A stretch of DNA of 64,000 nt from assembly GCF_005116475.1 (NCBI RefSeq), contig NZ_SWBO01000005.1:186001-250000 (forward strand). Reading direction: 5' to 3'. Source of the DNA: Pedobacter cryotolerans (GTDB lineage: Bacteria; Bacteroidota; Bacteroidia; Sphingobacteriales; Sphingobacteriaceae). Shown piece by piece: positions 24,176-33,127 of the stretch. Below the pieces are notes generated by a model, which saw only the letters and a list, made by a program, of their open reading frames with translations, searched no databases and had not been told where the DNA came from. Position 1 is the first letter of the stretch, and every line of letters begins with the position of its first letter. The position numbers and the translations under genes are program-made.

Positions 24176-25597
24176 TTACATTGGTTTTTTCCAGTAAGAA
24201 CTTGTTTTAACGTATCGAGGGTCTTCCGTTTTTATGCCATAAGAAGTAGCTTGGTCGTCATATATAACATTGCCAACTAAAATGTCTTTATATCGTCCTA
24301 TTCTGTCAAACTCGAACAGGTCTTCGATAATGTTACGGTAAACAGCATTAAATCCTTTTCTTGGCAAAATATGTTTCATAAATTCTAATTCCTTAATACG
24401 AACATCTAATTCTTTTGGTAAAGAAATATCCTTTACGAGTGGTATTGAACTGAACAGAAATTTTAGTTGACTAAAACCTATACCTTGCTTGTCACCTAGA
24501 CCATATTTACTTTCTATACTCTTGAAGTTTTTATTTATGTCTGTAGTTAGAAGGTTAATCTCTCTAATAAATTTAATTCTATCATCATTGTCTAAAAGCA
24601 GATTTAACTCTCTTAATTTTGTCCTTGCTTCAAAGAAAAATTTATTGTCTCTTTCATTTAATGCTGCTTCAATTATTTTTTTTGAGTTATTTGTTTTTTT
24701 TGCAAAATAGGCTGAGAACAAAGGAATATCCAATGCCACACCGAAATTTTGAGAATTTACTAAAATGCTTTTTATAGTTTCCTCTGATTGTGTATTTATA
24801 GAATTTCGGAAGTTTCCAAACACACCCAAGTTATAGTCAGGATATGTTCTTTGAATAATGTTTTGTAAAAATGATTGTCGAATTGGTTGAATGAATAGGT
24901 CTGCGTAAAGGTAGTCAGCTGCTAAAACATAAAAAGCTGTTCTTTGTGAAATCCAATTTAAACTCGCCACCAATGCTTGAAATTGAGGAGAAAGTCCATC
25001 ACCAACATCTGAATTGCTTACTTTTCCATTGTCAAGGTTAATGTATATTTCATTTCCCTTACTGTCATAAAGTTTTGGTGTCTTATTGATAAGTCCTGCC
25101 GCTACTTCATATTGTTCATTATTTTCCTTAAATATAAATGAATGCAGTTTAGTGAATTGGTCTTGGTCTAATATTGAATTTCCAAGAAGCATTTTTTGCG
25201 TCAAGAAGAATTTACTGGCGGACATATCCCAAGTAAACTGGAATGTCATTTGAAGCCTTTCAAAATAAGCCTGAAAATCAGTGTCAGAAATCTTGCCGCC
25301 CCTAATTTCAAGTGAAATGTTTTTAGTTACGTCATTAGCTGTTTTTACAAATGTATCATACTCGAAAATGTCCTTTGATATGAAACGAATATTGGGAAAA
25401 TAATCAATCCTATTTTTTCTGTATTTTTCTTTGTAATCGTCAATACAAATTATATTGTCATAGAATAAAATAGCTTGAATGTAGTTCTCAAAAGAAATTA
25501 TGTCATTATCTATTACTGACTTATTCTTAACTGGAATTTCACCCAAAAGTCTTTGAATACCGGTTAAAGTTGAGTTGTCAATTAGGGCGTATCTCAT
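24176..25597 (-). CDS. Unknown 473-residue protein coupled to a GGDEF-like protein
   Basis: I do not recognise this family. It has no signal peptide or membrane segment and is probably mostly helical. It begins RYALIDNSTLTGIQRLLGEI, followed by NDIISFENYIQAILFYDNII and CIDDY; a hydrophobic strand ending in Asp6 and later acidic strands faintly recall PIN-like folds, but this is speculative. The C-terminal third is charged (MKHILPRKGFNAVYRNIIED, LFEFDRIGRYKDILVGNVIY). Its ATG overlaps the stop of the upstream GGDEF-like gene by one base (TAATG at 25597), so the two are translated together in matched amounts. The partner suggests a sensor or effector of a nucleotide signal. Confidence 0.75.
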   Translation of the reverse strand: MRYALIDNSTLTGIQRLLGEIPVKNKSVIDNDIISFENYIQAILFYDNIICIDDYKEKYRKNRIDYFPNIRFISKDIFEYDTFVKTANDVTKNISLEIRGGKISDTDFQAYFERLQMTFQFTWDMSASKFFLTQKMLLGNSILDQDQFTKLHSFIFKENNEQYEVAAGLINKTPKLYDSKGNEIYINLDNGKVSNSDVGDGLSPQFQALVASLNWISQRTAFYVLAADYLYADLFIQPIRQSFLQNIIQRTYPDYNLGVFGNFRNSINTQSEETIKSILVNSQNFGVALDIPLFSAYFAKKTNNSKKIIEAALNERDNKFFFEARTKLRELNLLLDNDDRIKFIREINLLTTDINKNFKSIESKYGLGDKQGIGFSQLKFLFSSIPLVKDISLPKELDVRIKELEFMKHILPRKGFNAVYRNIIEDLFEFDRIGRYKDILVGNVIYDDQATSYGIKTEDPRYVKTSSYWKKPM

Positions 25598-26019
25598 TAG
25601 TCGAAGTGCAATTTGTTTTTACCAAAGTCTTTAGCAATCAGCAAGCCAAGCCTTAATTTTCTTAGAATATAATCAGAGGAAGTCGTGAATGAATTACGTT
25701 CTGTAACCCCAATTGAAACAGTAATCTTTAGTTCACTTTGAATAGTTTGCATTAGAAGAAAAAGATTTTTTTTATTCATCTCAAAATTGCCGAAACAAGA
25801 AAAGAGAAACTCGTCACTGTCAACCCTTGTTATTTTGTTAAGAGCAGGAATTTGTTTTATAGTATATGAAAGTTGGTCAAGTAAAGTGTTCCCCCTTTCA
25901 TAGCTGTTAAATAAGTTAAAGGTTGTAAAGTCATCAATGTCGAGTAAGCAGAAAATAGTTTCTTTTTCTTTACCATTAAAAAAGTCTATGAGTTCCCTTC
26001 TGTTATCAGTCGTTTTCAT
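25597..26019 (-). CDS. Stand-alone minimal GGDEF-like (palm-domain) protein
   Basis: A 140-residue protein that is nothing but a nucleotide-cyclase palm domain. FCLLDIDDFTTFN (23-35) matches the first GGDEF-domain motif with metal-binding Asp27, Phe31 and Asn35; RVDSDEFLFS (65-74) stands where RxGGDEF should be, so the GG is replaced by Asp-Ser while Asp69-Glu70-Phe71 remain; TVSIGV (100-105) and AKDFGKN (129-135) complete the fold. There is no sensory, membrane or EAL domain. The domain is related to diguanylate cyclases and to the Cas10 palm; stand-alone palms of this size (mCpol-like) occur in anti-phage systems. Activity and product are unknown. It is the first gene of a coupled pair. Confidence 0.72.
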   Translation of the reverse strand: MKTTDNRRELIDFFNGKEKETIFCLLDIDDFTTFNLFNSYERGNTLLDQLSYTIKQIPALNKITRVDSDEFLFSCFGNFEMNKKNLFLLMQTIQSELKITVSIGVTERNSFTTSSDYILRKLRLGLLIAKDFGKNKLHFD

Positions 26020-26094
26020 TTGTCTGGCGTTCGTCTAAAATTTACTAATAACTTTCTGCTTTCAGCAACATATCCTTGTTTAATCATTTCCAAG

Positions 26095-26102
26095 CAAATA
26101 TA
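26095..26102 (-). promoter_or_regulatory. -7 promoter element of the GGDEF-like two-gene unit
   Basis: The minus strand reads TATATTTG, a full TAnnTTTG match, 75 bases before the ATG at 26019. The leader contains ACGAACGCCAGACAA just before the start codon. No TTTG -33 box is seen at the expected distance. Confidence 0.5.
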
Positions 26103-26245
26103 AACCTTTAATACTCATTCATTAAAGTAATTTTTCCATATCAAAAATTAACTAACCGCAAGCTACCAATTACTCTAATAAAATTTTTACGGTTTCCCGT
26201 AATCCGTTTATAATTCTAAAACCGACAAACCCTAAATTTACAATT

Positions 26246-27340
26246 TTAAACCAACTCATAACTCGTACTTCTACCACCTTGTTCTTCTTGTTTCAAAATT
26301 CTTTTTTCTATTAAATCTTTAATGTCCCTTAAAGCTGTGTCTGTAGAGCATTTAGCTATTTTTGCCCATTTAGAAGATTTTAGTTTTCCTTCAAATCCAT
26401 CTAGTAGTTTATTCAACATCAAACGTTGCCTTTCATTTAATGAGGTATGTTCATGATGTTTCCAAAATTCTATTTTATCTACTATCTTTTTTAAGGTGTT
26501 TTGTGTTTCAAGCAATGCATTTTTCAAGCAAGTTAAAAACCACTCCAGCCATTCGGTAATATCTCCATCGCTGTGCTGTACTTTTTGTAATATTTCATAA
26601 TAGCGTTTTCGTTCTACCAAAATTTGGCTCGACATGCTGTAAAATCGCTCAGTACTACCATCAGATCGTGACAATAATAAATCTGAAATTGCTCTTGCAA
26701 TCCTACCATTTCCATCATCAAATGGATGTATGATGATAAACCAAAAATGAGCAATAGCAGATTTTAATACTAAATCTAGGTCGGTATGCTCATTATTTAA
26801 CCAAACAAGGAATTTATCCATTTCTTGTTTTACTAAATTGGGTTCAACAGCTTCGTAATGTATCTTTTCTTTGCCCATTGCCCCAGAAACAATTTGCATT
26901 ACTCCAGTACGGTAATTTCCAACCTCAATTTTATACATTCCGCTTCGTCCTGTAGGAAACAATGCCGAATGCCATCCAAATAAACGGTCTTCGCTTAGTG
27001 GTTGCAGGTAATTTTGTGTGGCATCCAACATCATTTCTACAACGCCTTCTACATTTCTATCGATGGGAACCAAGCCAGCCACTTCCAAACCTAAACGTCT
27101 CGCTATGGATGAACGCACTTGTTCATAATTCAACTGTTCACCTTCTATTTCAGATGATTTTACCACATCTAAAGTAAGCGTTGTTAGATTAGCTTCATTT
27201 TTTGTAGAAAAACCAATTGAACTCATTTGACCAGCAATTGTCCCTTGAAGATGACGTACTTCACCAAAAACCTTTTGGATAGTTTTTTCTTCCCAAGTAA
27301 AATCAGTCCAGTTTTTGTATTGATAAATGTATTTTGCCAT
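26246..27340 (-). CDS. Fic family protein with DUF4172-type N-terminus and winged helix
   Basis: A 364-residue Fic protein. The N-terminal YIYQYKNWTDFTW segment is typical of DUF4172; SSEIEG (62-67) is a class II inhibitory motif; the catalytic loop HPFDDGNGRIAR begins at His205 and is intact; residues about 300-364 form a winged helix (QRLMLNKLLDGFEGKLKSSK, STDTALRDIKDLIEKRIL). AMP transfer to a protein is the likely reaction and the enzyme is probably self-inhibited. The winged helix suggests that it binds DNA, and a double palindrome lies 17-78 bases upstream of its start, so autoregulation is a reasonable inference. Confidence 0.9.
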   Translation of the reverse strand: MAKYIYQYKNWTDFTWEEKTIQKVFGEVRHLQGTIAGQMSSIGFSTKNEANLTTLTLDVVKSSEIEGEQLNYEQVRSSIARRLGLEVAGLVPIDRNVEGVVEMMLDATQNYLQPLSEDRLFGWHSALFPTGRSGMYKIEVGNYRTGVMQIVSGAMGKEKIHYEAVEPNLVKQEMDKFLVWLNNEHTDLDLVLKSAIAHFWFIIIHPFDDGNGRIARAISDLLLSRSDGSTERFYSMSSQILVERKRYYEILQKVQHSDGDITEWLEWFLTCLKNALLETQNTLKKIVDKIEFWKHHEHTSLNERQRLMLNKLLDGFEGKLKSSKWAKIAKCSTDTALRDIKDLIEKRILKQEEQGGRSTSYELV

Positions 27341-27356
27341 GGTTGAAAATTATTCT

Positions 27357-27418
27357 TGCGGTAAATATAAGTATTATTCGCCGCAAATTTGCGGCGAATA
27401 GAAATGTTATTTACCGCA
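27357..27418. promoter_or_regulatory. Nested palindromic operator between fic and GH25 genes
   Basis: A perfect 26-bp palindrome (TATTCGCCGCAAA and its complement, 27375-27400) is flanked symmetrically by TGCGGTAAATA (27357-27367) and TATTTACCGCA (27408-27418); both pairs share the centre 27387.5. Read differently, it is two copies of TGCGGyrAATA-N7-TATTyrCCGCA side by side. It lies between divergent genes, immediately before the Fic gene with its own winged helix. Confidence 0.75.
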
Positions 27419-27451
27419 GTTTAACAACTAATTTTTTCCCAATTTTGCAAT

Positions 27452-28303
27452 ATGCCTCCAATTAAGAGAAAGCCAGTAGCAAGAAAACCCGTCACACGTA
27501 AAAAACCGAATAAACCATTTGCTGCCAAATGGAAAGTGGCTATTGCAGGTATTTTGTTAATTTTGCTTTCTCCATTTTATTATGGCTATGTGTTAAAATT
27601 TGCTTCGGCCACTTGGTTTTGGTTACGCCATCCAACAGACGATGTAAACTATAGAACCTACGAAAGTTTTGCGATCAAAATTCCTAAAAAACATCAAATA
27701 CATGGCATAGATGTTTCTTATTACCAAGGTAAAATAGATTGGCAAAAGGTAAAAGCAATGGAAGAAGACGATGTGAAAATCACTTTTGCCTTCATTAAAG
27801 CAACCGAAGGCATTTTATTAGTCGACCCGTATTTTCAACGCAATTGGCGTGAAGCACCAAAAGCAGGTTTAAAAGCTGGGGCTTATCATTTCTTTAGGCC
27901 AAAAAAATCGGGTTTATGGCAAGCCAATTTCTTTTTGCAAACCGCTAATTTCGAAAAAGGAGATTTACCGCCTGTTGTGGATATCGAAAGTTTAGATGGC
28001 GTTTCGCCAGAAAAAATGCGTAAAGAATTAAATGCTTTTATCATCCAAGTTGAAGAAAAAACTAAAGTTAAACCCATTATTTATTCTGGTTTAAAGTTTT
28101 ACAAAGATTACCTACGTGGTTTTTATAACGAATATCCCCTTTGGGTGGCTCATTATTATCAGCCTAAGCTAAAACTAGCAGATGATACTTGGGATTTTTG
28201 GCAACATTCTGATAAAGCCCGCATCAATGGAATTAACCATGTAGTAGATTTTAATGCTTTTAATGGTGATAGTTTGAAGTTTCAGCAAATGCTGATTAAG
28301 TAA
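27452..28303 (+). CDS. Membrane-anchored GH25 lysozyme
   Basis: A 283-residue N-acetylmuramidase that cleaves peptidoglycan. A basic N-terminus (RKPVARKPVTRKKPNK) precedes one membrane segment (about 28-48), so the enzyme is anchored with its domain in the periplasm. The GH25 barrel (about 82-283) shows HGIDVSYYQG (Asp87), FAFIKATEG, GAYHFF, PPVVDIES (catalytic Asp177, Glu179), PIIYSG and WQHS. It may serve cell-wall remodelling. It is divergent from the Fic gene, sharing the palindrome-rich spacer. Confidence 0.93.
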   Translation: MPPIKRKPVARKPVTRKKPNKPFAAKWKVAIAGILLILLSPFYYGYVLKFASATWFWLRHPTDDVNYRTYESFAIKIPKKHQIHGIDVSYYQGKIDWQKVKAMEEDDVKITFAFIKATEGILLVDPYFQRNWREAPKAGLKAGAYHFFRPKKSGLWQANFFLQTANFEKGDLPPVVDIESLDGVSPEKMRKELNAFIIQVEEKTKVKPIIYSGLKFYKDYLRGFYNEYPLWVAHYYQPKLKLADDTWDFWQHSDKARINGINHVVDFNAFNGDSLKFQQMLIK

Positions 28304-28404
28304 AAAACAGGCTGTAGGATTATACGCATTAAGATGTCCAATTAAGCTAACATTGATGTAATTTATGAAGTTTTTGAAACCTATATTACTATAATAACAT
28401 ATTT

Positions 28405-28510
28405 GTCATTCCGAGGAACAGTTTGTCCCGATTTTTCGGGAAGGAATCTCTTTTATGAATTCAATTGTAGAGATCCTTCTCCGCCGCGGCGGATCTGGAT
28501 GACAAATTCT
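28405..28510. repeat. Family A/D inverted repeat
   Basis: Begins GTCATTCCGAGGAAC and ends GGATCTGGATGACAAATTC; between them GAAGGAATCTC and GAGATCCTTC form inner arms around an AT-rich loop, with smaller hairpins CCCGATTTTTCGGG and CCGCCGCGGCGG. The outer GTCAT/ATGAC arms are the same as in the copies at 34789 and 53575. Confidence 0.7.
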
Positions 28511-28532
28511 TTTCACATAACCTGAACTCAAA

Positions 28533-28563
28533 CAAAAAAGCCCTCCCGAATTTCGGAAAGGCT
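28533..28563 (-). terminator. Terminator of the GIN-domain protein gene
   Basis: On the minus strand AGCCTTTCCGAA pairs imperfectly with TTCGGGAGGGCT and is followed by TTTTTTG. It lies 25 bases after the stop codon at 28588. Confidence 0.75.
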
Positions 28564-28587
28564 ATTGTTTGTTTGGTTTGATATTAA

Positions 28588-29172
28588 TTAACTTCTTGCT
28601 GCTACGTAAACTTCTGAAGCAGACATATCTGTTTTTTTAGATTTAAATTGTTGTAAAGTTATTCTCGAAGTTTTATCCATATCGATAGTATATAAATCTG
28701 TATCTCCTTTTAAGGTTAAGGTAGATTCATCTTTAATACTTGTGTATAAACTTTCTGTTTTTGCATTGATGTTTACATACGCGTTATCTTTAGTAAATAC
28801 TTGAAGATATTTTAATGTGATTAAATTTTCAGTTTTTACAACAGCATTTTCAGCCGCTTCAATTCTATAAATATCATCCACATAAATAGTGATTTTTGCA
28901 TTATTTTTTGAGGTGATATAAACAGCGTCGCCTATTTTTTTTACCGTTATTCTTTCCGTTCCTTCATTGGTGTAAAGAACTTTAGATTTTGAATTTTGAA
29001 TGATTGTTACTTCAGCATTGCCACTAATATTTAATTTTCTAACTGATGAAATGTTTACCGTGTTTGCCGATACAGCATTTGGTTTTAAATCTGAGTTTGC
29101 ATAAACTAATGAAGTTGAGCATGTTAAAGCGATTAAGCTAGTTGCGATTAGGGTTTTGATTGAAGTTTTCAT
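28588..29172 (-). CDS. Secreted GIN-domain (DUF2807-like) protein
   Basis: About 194 residues from the ATG at 29172 (an upstream frame adds 20 residues that precede the signal peptide). Residues 1-25 (MKTSIKTLIATSLIALTCS...VYA) are a Sec signal. The rest is a run of short beta strands with the pattern of the 'putative auto-transporter adhesin head GIN' family: VRKLNISGNAEVTIIQN, DAVYITSKNNAKITIYV, KYLQVFTKDNAYVNINAKTE, LTLKGDTDLYTIDMDKTSRI. This gives a right-handed beta-solenoid. Location is periplasm or surface; function unknown. The gene is alone, with a terminator behind it. Confidence 0.75.
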   Translation of the reverse strand: MKTSIKTLIATSLIALTCSTSLVYANSDLKPNAVSANTVNISSVRKLNISGNAEVTIIQNSKSKVLYTNEGTERITVKKIGDAVYITSKNNAKITIYVDDIYRIEAAENAVVKTENLITLKYLQVFTKDNAYVNINAKTESLYTSIKDESTLTLKGDTDLYTIDMDKTSRITLQQFKSKKTDMSASEVYVAARS

Positions 29173-29817
29173 GATTGCTAAGTTTTGTTTGTGATTTGTA
29201 GATAAGACGCACACAATCAAAAAACGTTGCAAGCAAAAACAGGGTATTATACGTAAACTTCGTAATTATCGACCAACGGGGTTTTAATTTAGACGAACCC
29301 TAAGGCTACGTCATATCGAAGAAGGTATCTTGATTTTTCCTATCGTGTTGACACATCTTTTTGCTCATTGTATTTTGAGGATTTGCTAAGTACAGTCCAT
29401 ATATTGCTGTCTTGAGCTAAGCACACGTCAATCCCTAGTGCCAGATTGATCAAAAAAACAGAAGTACTATAGAACAAATAGCACTTCCAAACCTTAAACG
29501 CAGTGGTTTTGTGTTCAAGTGTGTAGATGCTTTCATTTATTGCAAACGAACAAAACGAAGTGCCGCTGTTTTTTTGATGAGCGAGGGATTGTGAAAAGGC
29601 ACATTATGGGATTGATAAGCATTTTTGCATACTTTTGATGCTTCAAAAGTTTGATGCCATGCGGCATAGAGCTAAAAAAATATCAATAATTGCATCCACA
29701 CTCTAGGATTTTTAGGGAAGCTATCTGTTTCAAATGGAAGAAAATTTAGCTGCTCAACTTTCGTTAACACTAGTAAAATTTACAGATTTCTCCTCGTTCC
29801 TCGTTCGAAAAGACGAA
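29173..29817. other. 645-base intergenic region with repeat fragments
   Basis: No gene is supported. It contains ACTTTTGATGCTTCAAAAGT (a small hairpin near 29630-29650) followed by TGATGCCATGCGGCAT, phrases typical of dispersed repeats, and, at its right end next to the epimerase stop, TTCTCCTCGTTCCTCGTTCG, matching the repeat at 52075-52190. Confidence 0.5.
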
Positions 29818-30915
29818 CTATACTATCCAACGCTCACAAGTTTCCAGAAACTCTTCATCAGCATCTGCTCCAATGCCAATGGTTTCTGGTACAGTTAAAA
29901 AGTAACCATCGTAAGTTAAACCACCAACAACAGGATCAACCAAATGACCTAATAAACAAGTATCTAAATCAAAAAACACCACATTCGGACTAGCTAAAGC
30001 AAAATGTAGGTTAGCAGTTAAAGCAATTCTACTTTCTAGCATACTGCCAATCATGCATTTTACGCCATGCTGTAAAGCAATTTCGTGTATTTTTTGCGCT
30101 TCTAAAATCCCTCCAGATTTAGAAAACTTAATGTTGATGTATTCGCAAGCTTGGTTATTAATCAACTTCCTCGCATCATGGTGGTTATAACAACTTTCAT
30201 CAGCCATTAATTTAATAGGAGAGTTTAAAGCCAATTCTGGTAATTTATCATCAAACCAAGTACGCATGGGTTGTTCACAAAATTCTATATTCTGGTCAGC
30301 TAATTCGCCTAAGGCAAATAGCGCATCATCAAAACTCCAACCTTGGTTGGCATCTAAGCGTAAAACCATTTCATCGCCTACGGCAGCTCTAATTTGTTTT
30401 ACTCGTTCAATATCATCATTTACCTTTTTACCGAGTTTGATTTTTATAATCCTACAGCCGTTTTTTTGATATTTTAATGCAGTTTGCGCCATACCTTCTG
30501 GTGTATCAATACCAATAGTCATGTCGGTTTCAATGGTCTTTTTTTGTCCGCCTAAAAACTGGTACAAAGGCAATTTTGCATTTTTTGCAGCAATATCAAA
30601 CAGCGCCATATCAAAAGCACTTTTTATGGTAGCATTATGATCAGCATAAGCCAACAAATCTTGCATTCTTTCAGGTATTTCTAAGGGATTTTTACCTTTT
30701 AAAATTTGCGCAAAATCTTTAGCCATTGCCAAGCAAGTTTCTTGGGTTTCGCCTACAATCATCGGAAATGCAGAACATTCGCCTACACCATGTATACCTG
30801 CATCGGTATAAATTCTGATTAAAACATTTTGTGCAAAGTGCATGGTGCCGGTAGCAATTACAAAAGGCTCCATTGGTATGCTAAAGCGGTATATTTCGGT
30901 ATGGGTAATTTTCAT
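29818..30915 (-). CDS. Enolase-superfamily dipeptide epimerase
   Basis: About 365 residues from the ATG at 30915; an upstream frame from 30969 adds 18 residues outside the family. Muconate-lactonising subgroup motifs are clear: IIKIKLG (Lys-x-Lys on strand 2), LRLDANQGW (metal Asp), FCEQP (metal Glu), MADES (metal Asp) and INIKFSKSGG (Lys opposite). Related enzymes interconvert L-Ala-D-Glu and L-Ala-L-Glu during murein peptide recycling; this substrate is probable but not proven. The M20 dipeptidase nearby could act on the product, but they are not in one operon. Confidence 0.88.
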   Translation of the reverse strand: MKITHTEIYRFSIPMEPFVIATGTMHFAQNVLIRIYTDAGIHGVGECSAFPMIVGETQETCLAMAKDFAQILKGKNPLEIPERMQDLLAYADHNATIKSAFDMALFDIAAKNAKLPLYQFLGGQKKTIETDMTIGIDTPEGMAQTALKYQKNGCRIIKIKLGKKVNDDIERVKQIRAAVGDEMVLRLDANQGWSFDDALFALGELADQNIEFCEQPMRTWFDDKLPELALNSPIKLMADESCYNHHDARKLINNQACEYINIKFSKSGGILEAQKIHEIALQHGVKCMIGSMLESRIALTANLHFALASPNVVFFDLDTCLLGHLVDPVVGGLTYDGYFLTVPETIGIGADADEEFLETCERWIV

Positions 30916-31026
30916 TTTTGAGATATGAGACAGTAGATATGAGTTTGAGGACACTAAAGTAAAAAACAAAACTAAATGAAAGGGGTTAAATAGATAATTT
31001 ATATTTTTACAAGGTTTCAGAGAAAT

Positions 31027-31060
31027 GTCTCAAATCTCACATCTCAAATCTCACCTCTAA
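31027..31060. repeat. TCTCAAATCTCACA short tandem repeat before the DUF255 gene
   Basis: TCTCAAATCTCACATCTCAA followed by ATCTCACCTCT lies directly before the ATG at 31062. A similar run is at 52550-52592, where it forms the 3' end of the PhzF gene, and a degenerate one at 30916-30950. Confidence 0.6.
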
Positions 31061-31061
31061 A

Positions 31062-33071
31062 ATGCAAGAACCCAATAACCTCATTCACGCGTCATCACCA
31101 TATTTATTGCAACATGCTTATAATCCGGTAGAGTGGCATGAGTGGAATGCTGAAGCGCTAGAAAAAGCAAAAAAGGAAAATAAATTGATTTTGGTGAGTA
31201 TAGGCTACTCGGCCTGTCATTGGTGCCATGTGATGGAACATGAAAGTTTCGAGAACTTTGAAGTGGCTGAAGTGATGAACAAACATTTTGTTTGTATTAA
31301 AGTTGATAGAGAGGAAAGACCAGATATCGATCAGATTTATATGTTGGCGGTACAATTGATGAATGGAAACGGTGGTTGGCCATTAAATGCCATTTGTTTG
31401 CCAGATCAACGACCAATTTATGGAGGGACTTATTTTCGCAAAAACGATTGGATTAACATTTTAGAAAATGTTGCCGATTTATGGAAAAACGAACCAGATA
31501 AAGCCAAAAATTACGCAGAGCGATTAACAGATGGCATTAACCAAGCCGAAAAAATAATTCCTGCTACAAATGAACTCGAATTTGAGCTAGTACAATTAGA
31601 AGAAATCATCGAACCTTGGAAACGCCACTTTGATATCAATTTAGGGGGCTATAACCGTGCACCAAAATTTCCATTACCAAATAATTGGAGTTTTTTATTG
31701 CGCTATAGTTTCTTAGCTGCAGAAGAAGCAACTTTTATGGCCACTTGCACTACTTTAGAACAGATGAGCATGGGTGGTATTTACGATCAAATTGGTGGTG
31801 GCTTTGCCAGATACTCGGTTGATGATAAATGGCATGTGCCACATTTCGAAAAAATGTTGTACGATAATGCGCAACTCATGAGTTTGTATGCCGAAGCTTA
31901 TCAATGTTTAAAGTTTAAGCCTTTCGTACAAGTAATTGTAGATACCATTGATTGGACTTTTAGAGAAATGAGTGCGGATAACGGCTTATTCTTTTCTGCT
32001 TTGGATGCAGATAGCGAAGGGGTAGAAGGTAAGTTTTACGTTTGGGATAAATCAAAATTTGATGAAATCCTTGGCGAAGATGCTACGCTAATGGCCGAAT
32101 ATTTTGATGTAACCGAACACGGAAATTGGGAAGAGGAGCATACCAATATTTTAAGAAGAACCAAAACTGATGAGGAGATTTTAGAGAAATATGAGTTAGA
32201 TGCTGAAACCCTTTACGATAAAGTTGCCCTTGCTAAAGCAAAACTCTTAGACGAACGGAGCAAAAGAATAAGACCGGGTTTAGACGATAAATGTTTAACC
32301 GCTTGGAATGCCATGATGATTAAAGCTTTATGCGACGCATCGCAAGTGTTAAACTATCCTGCATATTACGAAAGAGCTAAACTTGCAGCTAACTTTATGT
32401 TAGACAATTTAGTAACTCCAGATGGCGGTTTATTTAGAAATTATAAAAACGGTAAAGCATCAATCATAGGCTTTTTAGATGATTATGCTTTTATGATTGA
32501 AGCATTAATTGCACTCTACGAAGTAGATTTTAATGAAGAATGGTTAGATGAAGCGAAATCTCTTACAAATTATGTGATTAATCATTTTAATGATGCAGAA
32601 AGCGATATGTTTTTTTATACCGCTGCCAATGGAGAAGCTTTAATTGCTCGTAAACACGAAGTGATGGATAATGTAATACCAGCATCTAATTCAGTAATGG
32701 CACAAAATTTACAAAAACTAGGTTTGTTTTATGATGAGGAAAATTGTCGAGAAAAAGCATCGGCCATGCTAAAATCGGTTTTACCTCGCATAAAAGCTTA
32801 CGGTTCTGCTTACTCAAATTGGAGTATACAATTATTAAATGAAGTTTATGGTATTAATGAAATTGCAATAGTTGGTAATAATGTTAGTGAGATAAAGAAA
32901 GAATTTAGCCAAAAATATATTCCAAATAAAATAGTTTTAGGTGGCATAAAAAGCGAACTTCCACTATTAAAAGGTAAAGAAAGCGAAGAACCAAAAATTT
33001 ACGTTTGCCGAAATAAAACTTGTCAACTACCTGTTAATACTGTGGAAGAAGCTTTAAATTTTATCAATTAA
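31062..33071 (+). CDS. DUF255 thioredoxin-domain protein (YyaL/SPATA20 family)
   Basis: A 669-residue protein. The N-terminal thioredoxin-like DUF255 domain (about 1-165) has [20 protein letters not shown] and the redox-like [14 protein letters not shown] (Cys52, Cys55), then [10 protein letters not shown] and [15 protein letters not shown]. The rest is an (alpha/alpha) barrel resembling N-acylglucosamine 2-epimerase folds ([44 protein letters not shown]). The family is universal but its reaction is not settled. It is divergent from the epimerase gene. Confidence 0.92.
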   Translation: MQEPNNLIHASSPYLLQHAYNPVEWHEWNAEALEKAKKENKLILVSIGYSACHWCHVMEHESFENFEVAEVMNKHFVCIKVDREERPDIDQIYMLAVQLMNGNGGWPLNAICLPDQRPIYGGTYFRKNDWINILENVADLWKNEPDKAKNYAERLTDGINQAEKIIPATNELEFELVQLEEIIEPWKRHFDINLGGYNRAPKFPLPNNWSFLLRYSFLAAEEATFMATCTTLEQMSMGGIYDQIGGGFARYSVDDKWHVPHFEKMLYDNAQLMSLYAEAYQCLKFKPFVQVIVDTIDWTFREMSADNGLFFSALDADSEGVEGKFYVWDKSKFDEILGEDATLMAEYFDVTEHGNWEEEHTNILRRTKTDEEILEKYELDAETLYDKVALAKAKLLDERSKRIRPGLDDKCLTAWNAMMIKALCDASQVLNYPAYYERAKLAANFMLDNLVTPDGGLFRNYKNGKASIIGFLDDYAFMIEALIALYEVDFNEEWLDEAKSLTNYVINHFNDAESDMFFYTAANGEALIARKHEVMDNVIPASNSVMAQNLQKLGLFYDEENCREKASAMLKSVLPRIKAYGSAYSNWSIQLLNEVYGINEIAIVGNNVSEIKKEFSQKYIPNKIVLGGIKSELPLLKGKESEEPKIYVCRNKTCQLPVNTVEEALNFIN

Positions 33072-33106
33072 ATAGTTGTTAAAAAATTACTAAACAAGCA
33101 TTTATT

Positions 33107-33114
33107 TAATTTTG
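33107..33114 (+). promoter_or_regulatory. -7 promoter element of the small coiled-coil gene
   Basis: TAATTTTG matches TAnnTTTG, 14 bases before the ATG at 33128. Confidence 0.45.
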
Positions 33115-33127
33115 GGTAGATTGCGCA

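Noticed and set aside
23902..24210. 102-aa plus-strand frame across the GC-richer block
   Set aside because: It runs antisense into the 473-aa gene, has mixed composition and spans repeat-like palindromes; no start signal is seen.
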